A stretch of DNA of 64,000 nucleotides, taken from positions 4,653 to 68,652 of the forward strand of contig JAFGJS010000025.1 in the NCBI GenBank assembly GCA_016928995.1, in the 5' to 3' direction. Below, in pieces: positions 15,992-23,875 of this stretch. Source of the stretch: Candidatus Sumerlaeota bacterium (lineage in GTDB: Bacteria > Sumerlaeota > Sumerlaeia > JAFGJS01). The notes under the pieces are model-generated. The model was not told the origin of the DNA and did no database searches. It worked only from the letters and a program-made list of their open reading frames with translations. The number at the start of each line of letters is the position of its first letter. The stretch's first letter is position 1. The translations under genes were made by a program, and so were the position numbers.

Positions 15992-16888
15992 TCAAATGCA
16001 GCGTTCGATCGCCTTAAGCTCCTTCAGGCTTTTTTGCCGCAGAGAGAAATCCATCGCCGGAGCGGAATGCGTGATCGCGCCTACGGAAATGCGTGGAACG
16101 CCCAGCGTGGCGAGCTGCCTGATCCGGCGCGGTTCGATGCCGCCGCTGAGTTCCACGTCAATCCCGGACGGCACAAGCGCCAGCGCCTTGCGGACTTTCG
16201 GCAGAGACATGTTGTCCAGCATCACCACGTCGCATCCGCCTTCCACGGCGATGCGCACCTCATTCAGATTGCGCGTCTCCACGATCACGGGGATCTTTTT
16301 CTTCCGCCGCTTCAATCCGGCATGCACGGCGGCCAGCGCATGCTCCAGACCGCCGGCAAAATCCGCATGATTGTTCTTGATCAGCACAGCGTCGAACAGG
16401 CCGTAGCGATGATTCACGCCGCCGCCTACGCGCACAGCGTAGCGCTCCAGCGTCCGCCAGCCAGGATTCGTTTTGCGCGTATCGAAAATCTTCACTGGGC
16501 TATCCGGACCGCCCGTCAATTCCACATATCGGCGCGTAAGCGTGGCCACGCCGGAAAGCCGTTGCACGAAATTCAACAAAACACGCTCCACGGTCAGCAG
16601 CGAGCGCACGTCGCCGCGCAACGTCATCACCCAATCGCCTTCGCGCACCGCCGTCCCGTCGGGCACAAGCGCCTTCAGCCGCAGCTTGGGATCGAAAATC
16701 CGCGTCAATTCGCGCGCCACGGGAAATCCGCAAAATACCCCATCCTCGCGCGCCAGCATCGCCGCGCCGCCGGGTTTGGGATGCACAATGGTCAACTGCG
16801 TTGTGATGTCGCCGGAGCCGATGTCCTCCCTCAACGCATCCTTTAATTGCCGCCGCAGGCTATCGTCGATTTTCAAGCGTGGAGTCAT
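15992..16888 (-). CDS. nadC: Nicotinate-nucleotide pyrophosphorylase (quinolinate phosphoribosyltransferase)
   Basis: A 298-residue enzyme that converts quinolinate and PRPP to nicotinate mononucleotide in de novo NAD synthesis. Motifs include LREDIGSGDITTQL, LLNFVQRLSGVATLTRRYV, FDTRKTNPGWRTLERYAVR, GGGVNHRYGLFDAVLIKNNH, IVETRNLNEV, VMLDNMSLPKVRKA and ELSGGI. Length is normal. ATG 16888 is taken as the start; a TTG at 16897 adds three residues. The AGGA ribosome-binding site lies ten bases upstream, inside the left arm of a dispersed inverted repeat. The partner nadB lies at 38952-40508, so the pathway is split in this genome; nadA is not in the window. Confidence 0.95.
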   Translation of the reverse strand: MTPRLKIDDSLRRQLKDALREDIGSGDITTQLTIVHPKPGGAAMLAREDGVFCGFPVARELTRIFDPKLRLKALVPDGTAVREGDWVMTLRGDVRSLLTVERVLLNFVQRLSGVATLTRRYVELTGGPDSPVKIFDTRKTNPGWRTLERYAVRVGGGVNHRYGLFDAVLIKNNHADFAGGLEHALAAVHAGLKRRKKKIPVIVETRNLNEVRIAVEGGCDVVMLDNMSLPKVRKALALVPSGIDVELSGGIEPRRIRQLATLGVPRISVGAITHSAPAMDFSLRQKSLKELKAIERCI

Positions 16889-16894
16889 GGCATA

Positions 16895-17236
16895 CAAATC
16901 CTAAATCCGAAATTCTAAATCAGAAGCAAATTCTAAATCCGAATGCTCGAAATGCAATGGAAGATTTAATTGCTGTCAACGGTCGATTGTGCAAACATTT
17001 TTCCCTTCCATGCTTTTGAATTTAGAAGTATAAAGGTGGAAGAATTCAGTGTTCGGCTTTTCGAAAACGCAATCGTTGGACTTGTCTGACATGTCAGACA
17101 AGTCGGACTAGTCCGACACTTCCGACAAAACGATTCGATCCACCGGCCAATTAAGTCGGACTCATCACCTTTTTATCAATTTTAGAATTTAGAATTTGTT
17201 TCGGATTTCGGATTTCGGATTTAGCATTTAGGATTT
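16895..17236. repeat. Inverted AT-rich repeat flanking the nadC-rtcB spacer
   Basis: The left arm (16895-16943) and the right arm (17181-17236) are inverted copies built from short units such as AATCCGAA/TTCGGATT, TTTAGAATTT and TTTAGGATTT. The right arm contains TTCGGATT in near-tandem. Each arm ends with AGGATTT immediately before the neighbouring gene, and that AGGA is the only good ribosome-binding site for both nadC (ten bases) and rtcB (seven bases). The interval also carries the 9-bp tandem array. No gene is seen in the spacer. Confidence 0.8.
17075..17128. repeat. Tandem 9-bp GTCNGACNN array with nested palindromes
   Basis: Six adjacent 9-bp units read GTTGGACTT, GTCTGACAT, GTCAGACAA, GTCGGACTA, GTCCGACAC and TTCCGACAA. 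The fourth position runs through all four bases in the four central units. Within it lie a perfect 24-bp palindrome (17080-17103) and a perfect 16-bp palindrome (17102-17117). A further lone unit, GTCGGACTC, occurs near 17154. It sits midway between divergent nadC and rtcB. Confidence 0.85.
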
Positions 17237-17240
17237 TTCA

Positions 17241-18653
17241 ATGAAAGCTCGCGAACTCATCAACCTCGGCGTCCCGCATGGTCCGCTGATCAAGACCGCC
17301 CTCGAATGCATCCGCGCGGCGGCGGAGTTCGGCATGAAAAAAGCCGCGATCCGCAAAACCGTCCACGACCTTATTGACCGCCCTGAATCCTATCATAACG
17401 ATGCGCTTTTCGCACCGTTCGCTCAAGCGCTGACCGAGGCGCGCAGCGATCCAAGCGCACATTTTATGCCGCGTGAGGCGCCCGCGCCGCACCGCATCTG
17501 GGGCGAAGGGCTGGACGAGAACGCCTTGCAACAGTTGCGCAACGCATGCAGCCTGCCTGTGTCGGAGCGCGCGGCATTAATGCCCGACGCGCACGTCGGT
17601 TACGGCCTACCCATCGGCGGAGTGCTGGCCGTGCGCGGCGCGGTGATACCGTATGCCGTGGGCGTGGACATCGCCTGCCGCATGAAACTGACCGTGCTTG
17701 ACATCCCGCCCGCAACGCTGGATGAAGACAAAGGCCGGCAACGGCTGACAAAAGCGCTAGAAACGGAAACGCGTTTTGGCATCGGCGCGTCGTTCAAGGG
17801 CGCCGAACGCCGCGAACATACGGTAATGGACGAGGATTGGAAAATCTCACCAGTCACGCGCGACCTGAAGGACAAAGCCTGGTCGCAACTCGGCACAAGC
17901 GGCAGCGGCAATCATTTCGTAGAGTATGGCGTGCTGACGTTGGAGCAGCCCGACCTTGGGCTGGCGGCGGGAACGTATCTCGCGCTGCTCAGCCATAGCG
18001 GCAGCCGCGGCACAGGCGCCGAGGTCTGCTCGTACTATAGCAAACTGGCGATGCAGCTACACGCGGACCTGCCCAAGGAACTGCGCCACCTGGCCTGGCT
18101 CGAATTGAAAAGCGAAGCGGGCCAGGAGTACTGGCGGGCGATGAACCTGATGGGGCGCTACGCCGCGGCGAATCATGCGCTGATCCACCAGCGCATCGCG
18201 CGGCATCTGGGCGTCGATGTGCTGCTCGATGTGGAGAACCACCACAACTTCGCCTGGGAGGAGCAGCATGACGGCGAACGGCTGATCGTGCATCGCAAAG
18301 GCGCCACTCCTGCGGGCAAGGGCGCGCTGGGCGTGATTCCCGGCAGCATGGCCGATCCCGGCTTCATCGTACGCGGCAAAGGCGGCGAAGGATCGCTCGA
18401 TTCCGCCTCGCACGGCGCGGGCCGCCAAATGAGCCGCAAACAGGCAATGAACAGTTTCACCTGGAATGAGTTGAAAAAGCGGCTCAAGCAGCGCAATGTG
18501 ACGTTGCTCACCGCCGGACTGGACGAAGCGCCGATGGCGTACAAGAATATCGAGGCCGTGATGTCGCAGCAAAGCGACCTGGTGGAGATCATCGCCCGCT
18601 TCGATCCGCGTCTGGTGAAGATGGCTCCGGCCGGCGAGCGGCCGGAGGATTGA
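17241..18653 (+). CDS. rtcB: RNA-splicing ligase RtcB
   Basis: A 470-residue GTP- and Mn-dependent RNA ligase joining 2',3'-cyclic phosphate or 3'-phosphate ends to 5'-OH ends in tRNA or mRNA repair. Motifs are MPDAHVGYGLPIGGVLAV, YAVGVDIACR (metal Cys near residue 146), GTSGSGNHFVE (metal His), LLSHSGSRGTG (metal His), DVENHHNFAW, HRKGATPAGKGALGVIPGSM, and the GMP-accepting His in SASHGAGRQMSR near 392. All key residues are present. No archease or RtcA gene is adjacent. The AGGA ribosome-binding site at seven bases is donated by the repeat upstream. The next gene follows after 21 bp on the same strand. Confidence 0.95.
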   Translation: MKARELINLGVPHGPLIKTALECIRAAAEFGMKKAAIRKTVHDLIDRPESYHNDALFAPFAQALTEARSDPSAHFMPREAPAPHRIWGEGLDENALQQLRNACSLPVSERAALMPDAHVGYGLPIGGVLAVRGAVIPYAVGVDIACRMKLTVLDIPPATLDEDKGRQRLTKALETETRFGIGASFKGAERREHTVMDEDWKISPVTRDLKDKAWSQLGTSGSGNHFVEYGVLTLEQPDLGLAAGTYLALLSHSGSRGTGAEVCSYYSKLAMQLHADLPKELRHLAWLELKSEAGQEYWRAMNLMGRYAAANHALIHQRIARHLGVDVLLDVENHHNFAWEEQHDGERLIVHRKGATPAGKGALGVIPGSMADPGFIVRGKGGEGSLDSASHGAGRQMSRKQAMNSFTWNELKKRLKQRNVTLLTAGLDEAPMAYKNIEAVMSQQSDLVEIIARFDPRLVKMAPAGERPED

Positions 18654-18674
18654 TCAGGAACGAGTGATCAGCTT

Positions 18675-20447
18675 ATGGATAAAATACCATGGCGGCAGGC
18701 TTGGGTGGTGTTCGGCGTTGTGTCGGCGATGTATGCGCTGACCATGAGCGGGCATTTGTATTCGCCGGACGAGGAACTGATGTTCCGCACGACGCAGTCG
18801 ATGGTGGAAAATCGCTCGCTGGCAGTGGAGCCGCTGGGCGGATTCGCCACGCGCATGGGGCGCGATGGGCGCGAATATGCGCAGTATGGTCTGGGCCAGC
18901 CGGTTGCGGCGATTCCGTTTTATTTATTTGGCAAACTACTTGCCGCCATTCTACCGCCAGCTACAGAGTTCTGGCGCGGGCAGGAAATCGTTTTCGCGGA
19001 GGAGTATCATGGCGCAGCGCATGCGGAGCAAGGGAGCTACTGGCTGCGCTTCGGCGTGTCTTTATTCAATCTGTTCTGCGGCGCGGCGTTGGCGGTTGCG
19101 GTGTTTTTGCTGGCGCTGGAGTTGACCGGCGAGATTGGCGCGGCGCGGCGCACGGCGTGGCTGTACGCCTTCGCCACGATGTCCTGGCCGCATAGCAAGG
19201 CGTTCTTCAGCGAGACGCTGGCGGCGCTGTACGTAGTGCTGGCGTTCTGGTTTTTGCTGCGCGCGGCGCGGACGCAACGGCTTTCAACTTACGCCTGGTC
19301 TGGTGTTTGCGCTGGCTATGCCGTACTGACACGAATGGATTCGCTGATTTTGCTCAGCGGGGTTTTTTTACTCGCGCTGTGGTTGAATCAAGGCGAACCG
19401 CGCGAACGGATTCTGCGCCGCGCGGCGGCGTTTTGCGCGCCGCTGGCCGCTTTCACCGCGCTGATCATGCTGATCAACGTTTCGCTCTATGGCTCGCCAT
19501 TGGCCAGCGGCTACAGCGATCAAGCCGAAGGCGTCAAGTTCGTCACGCCGCTTAACATTGGACTGTATGGCTTGCTATTGAGTTACGGCAAGGGCCTGTT
19601 CTTCTTTTCGCCCGCGCTGATTCTGTTTTTCTTCGGCATCCGGGAGATGCTGAACGCGCAACGCAAATTCACTGTGTCGCTGCTCGTGTCGTGCGGCGTG
19701 TTCCTGCTGCTAATGTCCAAATGGCAAAACTGGGGCGGCGGCTGGTGCTGGGGGCCGCGTCATATTTTTCAGCTCAACGCGCTGCTGATCTTGCCGGTGG
19801 CGATGGTAATGCAAACATGGGAGCGTAAATCCACGCGCGCGCTGTTTTGGGCGGCGCTGCTGATCGGCGGCGCGGTGCAGGTCTATGGTTGCAGCCAATC
19901 GCCTATCGGCTTTTACTGGCATTGCTTTCGACAGCCGCAGGCGGAGACGGCGATGCGGCTGCGCTATGCGCAGGGCGAAGACGAGCCATTGCTATTCCAG
20001 GATTACGTGCTATTGAAGCGCCACGATTCAACGCCGCAAGACGAAACGGCGCAACCTGCATTTCGCTTGTGGCAAGAGGCGCAGGTTGTGGAAACGCTTC
20101 AACGCGAGCTGATGCTGGAACGTTTCGCCGCCGAACCGGACGCGGCGATGTTGCACGCAATGCCGCAAGAGATGCGCGAACAGGCGTTGCGTCACATTCA
20201 ACAGCGTCGCGCCAGCGGTGAGGCGAAGCCGGGATTGCCCCCTCCCCTGACGCACTCGTTCTGGGTTCCCGAGCATACCGTATGGAGCGGCTATTCCACG
20301 CTCTGGCGCGAGCTGGGCAGCCACGATTTTTTCTGGCTCCATGCGCTTGGTTTGAACACGCAGAAACGATCCGATGTGGATTTCACCCAGAACCAAAAGA
20401 GAATCTCTAATAATTTAACGCTAAGACGCAGAGGCGCAAAGAACTGA
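18675..20447 (+). CDS. Polytopic membrane protein, possible GT-C glycosyltransferase
   Basis: A 590-residue membrane protein. The first transmembrane helix is followed by SGHLYSPDEELMFRTTQS, where the early acidic DE after TM1 resembles the catalytic loop of ArnT/PMT-like GT-C glycosyltransferases. About ten further helices run to residue ~410 (for example LLILPVAMVMQTW). The last ~170 residues are soluble and charged, presumably periplasmic. A lipid-sugar-dependent transferase is a reasonable guess, but no acceptor can be named. The final ~18 codons lie inside dispersed repeat copy B, so the native C-terminus has probably been replaced by the basic tail NLTLRRRGAKN. It is 21 bp downstream of rtcB. 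Confidence 0.7.
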   Translation: MDKIPWRQAWVVFGVVSAMYALTMSGHLYSPDEELMFRTTQSMVENRSLAVEPLGGFATRMGRDGREYAQYGLGQPVAAIPFYLFGKLLAAILPPATEFWRGQEIVFAEEYHGAAHAEQGSYWLRFGVSLFNLFCGAALAVAVFLLALELTGEIGAARRTAWLYAFATMSWPHSKAFFSETLAALYVVLAFWFLLRAARTQRLSTYAWSGVCAGYAVLTRMDSLILLSGVFLLALWLNQGEPRERILRRAAAFCAPLAAFTALIMLINVSLYGSPLASGYSDQAEGVKFVTPLNIGLYGLLLSYGKGLFFFSPALILFFFGIREMLNAQRKFTVSLLVSCGVFLLLMSKWQNWGGGWCWGPRHIFQLNALLILPVAMVMQTWERKSTRALFWAALLIGGAVQVYGCSQSPIGFYWHCFRQPQAETAMRLRYAQGEDEPLLFQDYVLLKRHDSTPQDETAQPAFRLWQEAQVVETLQRELMLERFAAEPDAAMLHAMPQEMREQALRHIQQRRASGEAKPGLPPPLTHSFWVPEHTVWSGYSTLWRELGSHDFFWLHALGLNTQKRSDVDFTQNQKRISNNLTLRRRGAKN

Positions 20448-20526
20448 TTATTTCTGTAAATGCAATGATTGAAATCTTTGTGCGCTTTGTGCCTTCGTGT
20501 GAAAATTTCACTGATTTAAGGCCGCC
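20394..20526 (+). repeat. Dispersed repeat, copy B (overlaps a coding 3' end)
   Basis: This copy is homologous to the reverse complement of 11069-11196. In the best block, 30 of 33 bases agree by my count (from AATTTAACGC to GCGCAAAGAAC), and GTGTGAAAATTT is identical. It starts inside the membrane-protein gene, which ends at 20447, and continues into the spacer. Confidence 0.75.
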
Positions 20527-20718
20527 AAAAACCAAATTTTAAACACGAAACATATTGCTCCCGAAAAACGACTGATCTCTCAGCGCCACTGCGCCTCTGC
20601 GGGAAAAACGGCGGTTCACAGATCCGATGCAAACTTTGTATTTTCAGCTCATTCGTGTATGATCCCGGTGAATATCTTTTTGAAATGGAAGAGAAGGATT
20701 AAGACACTAAAAGGCAAA

Positions 20719-20749
20719 AAACAGGCGGCTTGTGGCAAGCCGCCTGTTT
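20719..20749. terminator. Bidirectional Rho-independent terminator
   Basis: A perfect 14-bp stem (AAACAGGCGGCTTG / CAAGCCGCCTGTTT) with a TGG loop is flanked by A-rich sequence on the left and GGTTTTAC on the right. It lies between the convergent membrane-protein and solenoid-protein genes. Confidence 0.9.
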
Positions 20750-20777
20750 GGTTTTACGCTTGGAATCAATCAGCCGC

Positions 20778-21572
20778 TTAGTGTGAATGCGGCGGTTCGA
20801 TTCCGCTGTTTTTCAGATCTTGGGCGATGCCTTGAGCGAGTTTGACCAATTCGACAAGTTCATGGCCGGCGCCTTTGATCTTGCCGCCTGCTTTCATACA
20901 TTGGACATTGCCGCCAGCATGGACGTTATCGCCAACATTACCGCAGGTGACATTGCCGCCCGCATGAACGCCGTCGCCGACATCGCCGCAAGCGATATTG
21001 CCGCCGGCCTTGACTCCGTCGCCCACTTTTCGGCATTGAACATTGAACCCAGCGGTGACGCTGTCGCCCACATTGCCGCAAATGACATCGTGTCCGGCGT
21101 TAAGGTTGTCGCCAACGTTGCCTTCCATTTTGACGGAGAATGCGCTGTTCAGGCTGGCGAGATCGCCGAAGACTTCGATTTCAAATTCGCCGTCCTCCAG
21201 CGGGAGTTCGGCTGTCTCTCCGTCGATTTCGATTTTAATTTCGCGGCCTTTGTAGGTTTTGCCGCCGATTTTTATCGTCGCTTTCTTTTCCTGGTCTTCC
21301 ATGTTTGTTTGCTCCTTTGGGGTTGTGCTGAGCACGTGTTGTTTCAGCGCATTCCAGCTCTTAAAGCCGTAGTCCATCGCCAGCGCGAATTGCGCTTCAT
21401 GCAGGCTTGCGGCGGCATTCGCCATTTCGGCGTCCGTCGCGTCCTTGAAGCGTCGCAATCGGCGAAGCGTTTCGCAGGCCTTGAGATCGCCCTGCTTTTG
21501 CGCTTCCAGCAATTCTTTGGCTTGTTTCTTGAGCTGGCCGAGATTCGGCCGTAAAGGCAGAGTTTTGGGCAT
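20778..21572 (-). CDS. Ankyrin-associated helical domain fused to a 15-residue Cys-ladder beta-solenoid
   Basis: A 264-residue protein without signal peptide or membrane segment. Residues 5-85 (LRPNLGQLKKQAKELLEAQK, then HEAQFALAMDYGFKSWNALK) match the small helical domain often found before ankyrin repeats. Residues 95-150 form a compact beta-rich segment (ATIKIGGKTYKGREIKIEID). Residues ~150-235 hold five 15-residue repeats, each of the form GNVGDxVxAGGNVxC. Each turn ends in one cysteine, so the cysteines should stack into a ladder on a solenoid, able to bind metal or form disulfides. The fusion of the two halves is unusual. It has AAGGAG eight bases before the ATG. Function is unknown; a scaffold or sensor role is a guess. 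Confidence 0.75.
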   Translation of the reverse strand: MPKTLPLRPNLGQLKKQAKELLEAQKQGDLKACETLRRLRRFKDATDAEMANAAASLHEAQFALAMDYGFKSWNALKQHVLSTTPKEQTNMEDQEKKATIKIGGKTYKGREIKIEIDGETAELPLEDGEFEIEVFGDLASLNSAFSVKMEGNVGDNLNAGHDVICGNVGDSVTAGFNVQCRKVGDGVKAGGNIACGDVGDGVHAGGNVTCGNVGDNVHAGGNVQCMKAGGKIKGAGHELVELVKLAQGIAQDLKNSGIEPPHSH

Positions 21573-21894
21573 ACATCAATCTCCTTTCGGTTGAACCTGA
21601 GTCTGCAATCACAGGCGAAAGAAGACGCGATGTGATTTTCATAGTTAATGAGGTGAGCTCGGCTCTTTCCGCAGACAAGGGAGGCGCCCTCGATGCGCCA
21701 ATGTAATGGATGATACTCTTGCGATGCTTACGGCGTCAATCAATTTTCAAACCGATCCAAACGGCTGGGCAGCAGGGCGGCATAATGTTCGAATCCTACC
21801 GATATTGACGGAATCAGGCGCGGTGCGATAAAGTGCAACTTTTCAGCGGATGGCTTGTCGAATCATCAGGGAATAGGAAAGCAAAGGCGCTTCG
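21573..21894. other. Divergent spacer, nothing assigned
   Basis: This 322-bp gap separates two divergently read genes, so promoters for both must lie here. I see no strong promoter pair, palindrome or small gene. Confidence 0.5.
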
Positions 21895-22380
21895 ATGATT
21901 TATTGCATGCGGCAGAAAATTTGGAGTTTCGGCGATCAATTCACCATCAAGAACGAACAGGGCGAGAATTGCTACGAGGTGAAAGGGCGCATCTTTACAT
22001 TGGGCGATCAGCTCGCGGTCAATGACATGGACGGCAATAAACTGGCGTTCATTAAACAGAGAATCTTCTCTTTTATGCCTAACTACGAAATCTATGTCGG
22101 CGATGAACTGCGTGCGCGCGTGGAGAAGCAATTCACTCTGTTCAAGAGCCGCTTCACGGTGGACATCCCAGGTCCGAACGATTATTCCGTCGAGGGCGAT
22201 TTCCTGGGATATAATTATCAATTCCTGCGCGGCGGCCAGAACATCGCCAGCGTGTCGAAGCAGTTCTTCGCCTGGTCGGATACCTATGGCGTGGATGTGG
22301 CTGAGGGCGAGGACGACCTGCTGATCCTTGCGTCCACGGTGGTGATCGACATGGTCTGCCATAGCAATGATGATAGTTAA
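21895..22380 (+). CDS. LURP-one-related family protein (YxjI-like)
   Basis: A 161-residue cytoplasmic protein with the LURP-one-related/tubby-like pattern: MRQKIWSFGDQFTIKNEQGE, YEVKGRIFTLGDQLAVND, GNKLAFIKQRIFSFMPNYEI and then RFTVDIPGPNDYSVEGDFLG. It has the six repeated beta-hairpin units expected of the fold and the usual length for bacterial members. Tubby-like folds can bind membranes or phosphoinositides in eukaryotes; the bacterial role is not known. It converges on the beta-helix gene with a 20-bp gap. An in-frame ATG ten bases later is less well placed. Confidence 0.85.
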   Translation: MIYCMRQKIWSFGDQFTIKNEQGENCYEVKGRIFTLGDQLAVNDMDGNKLAFIKQRIFSFMPNYEIYVGDELRARVEKQFTLFKSRFTVDIPGPNDYSVEGDFLGYNYQFLRGGQNIASVSKQFFAWSDTYGVDVAEGEDDLLILASTVVIDMVCHSNDDS

Positions 22381-22400
22381 CAATTCTACGGATGACTGCT

Positions 22401-23807
22401 TCAGTATAGCAGGAACATGACTTGATCAACCTTGGTGGGCAGCGGGGAGTATTCATAGGCTCCCAGGTCGACGATAGAGCCGATGACACGGGGATTGCCT
22501 TCGATATCCGTATGCGCCAGGCCGATGTTCGTGCCGGCGTCGATGGCCGGTGAGCCTGCGCGCAAGTGGAAGTCATTGCCGTATGGATCGGCGATGACCG
22601 CTTCGAGATCATCCAGAATGAGATTCGAATCCACGGTGGGCGTGCCGGAGTCTGCATTGATCGAAATACTGTGCGCGAGGTTGTTGCGCACGACATTGCC
22701 GTAGCCGCCGGTTCCGTCCTTGTGCGTGGTCACCATGATCCAGGCAGGACCGGGGCGGCCGTCGTAGATGTCGGCGACGGTGTTGTTTTGGATGCGGCAG
22801 TTGCGCGCGCCGTACATGGAGATGCCGTGCCAGTGGTTCACGACGACGAGATTGTTCTCGATGATCCAGTCGGTGTAGAATCCGTCGAAGAGCCCAATGC
22901 CCTGAAAGGTTGAGATCAGGGCGGGATTGGGGTGGTTGAAGTCGTGAAAAAATTTATTTCCACGCAGAACGACGCCTTTGACTTCGCCGGTGGCTTCGTC
23001 GGTGGCCCAGCTTTGAAAGCCGTCGTCGTGGTTTTCGTTCACATCGAAGGCATTGGCGACGAAGTTGTTTTCAAAGAGTCCGTAGTCGCCGAGTCCGCGC
23101 ATGGCGTCGCCGGAGAAATTGATGATGCGGTTCTTCGCGACAACGCAGTGATCGCCGCTCACCGAGATGCCGAAGTTGATATTGACGAGGCGGTTGTTGC
23201 GGATTTCGCAATAGTCGCCGGAGACGGAGATGGCGCTGGGGGCGCGATCGAGCCAGTCTTGCGCGGTCCAGGCGGATGCGTCTTCCACGCTGAAAAGATT
23301 GGAATCTTCGAGGGTGATATAGGAACTGGGGCCCCTCCAGTTGTGGGTTTCGATGTAGAAAAGACGCGTTGTGGTGTATTCCGGCGCATAGGACGGGCTG
23401 ATGGAGATTCCTTGAAAACGCCATCGTTCGGAGGCGCGGACGTTGATGTTGCCGAAGCAGGGCGTTTGAAGGGCGCCGGCTTTGACCGTGATGGTGTCCG
23501 TGTTGAGGTATGCCTGGATCAGCACTTCGCCATGATAGCCGGACATCAGAATGATTTCGTCGCCAGCCTTGATCGGGGCGCCTTCGTTTCTGATCACTCT
23601 GCCGGTGGCTTCGTACCAGGGGAAGGTGTTCCAGGTTTCCGATTCGATCAGGTTCGAATCAACGACTTCCTGAAACGTTCGCCAGGGAGTTTGGTGGGAG
23701 CCGTCGCCTTCGGCGCTGCCGTTGATCGGATCGACGTAAAACGTGGCTGCGGCAGCCGTTCCGAGGCTGGCAAGAAAAATCCCCAATATCAGCATGAAAC
23801 GCAACAT
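22401..23807 (-). CDS. Secreted right-handed beta-helix protein
   Basis: A 468-residue exported protein with a signal peptide (MLILGIFLASLGTAAAA, cut before TFYVDP). It opens with the TFYVDPxNGSxxGDGSxxxPW pattern typical of secreted parallel beta-helix proteins. The middle holds rungs such as YCEIRNNRLVNINFGISVSG, HCVVAKNRIINFSGDAM and CRIQNNTVADIYDG. The last section has FHLRAGSPAIDAGTN and GNPRVIGSIVDLGAYEY, a common end cap of polysaccharide-lyase-like and choice-of-anchor proteins. No catalytic residues can be named, so lyase activity is possible but unproven. It ends in the short hydrophobic tail VDQVMFLLY. A GGTGG ribosome-binding site precedes the ATG. Confidence 0.85.
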   Translation of the reverse strand: MLRFMLILGIFLASLGTAAAATFYVDPINGSAEGDGSHQTPWRTFQEVVDSNLIESETWNTFPWYEATGRVIRNEGAPIKAGDEIILMSGYHGEVLIQAYLNTDTITVKAGALQTPCFGNINVRASERWRFQGISISPSYAPEYTTTRLFYIETHNWRGPSSYITLEDSNLFSVEDASAWTAQDWLDRAPSAISVSGDYCEIRNNRLVNINFGISVSGDHCVVAKNRIINFSGDAMRGLGDYGLFENNFVANAFDVNENHDDGFQSWATDEATGEVKGVVLRGNKFFHDFNHPNPALISTFQGIGLFDGFYTDWIIENNLVVVNHWHGISMYGARNCRIQNNTVADIYDGRPGPAWIMVTTHKDGTGGYGNVVRNNLAHSISINADSGTPTVDSNLILDDLEAVIADPYGNDFHLRAGSPAIDAGTNIGLAHTDIEGNPRVIGSIVDLGAYEYSPLPTKVDQVMFLLY

Positions 23808-23875
23808 GATTGATCCACCAGGATTCCGGTTTTCTAAAGCGTTTAATACCCGGCGGATTCAATTCTATTCATGTT

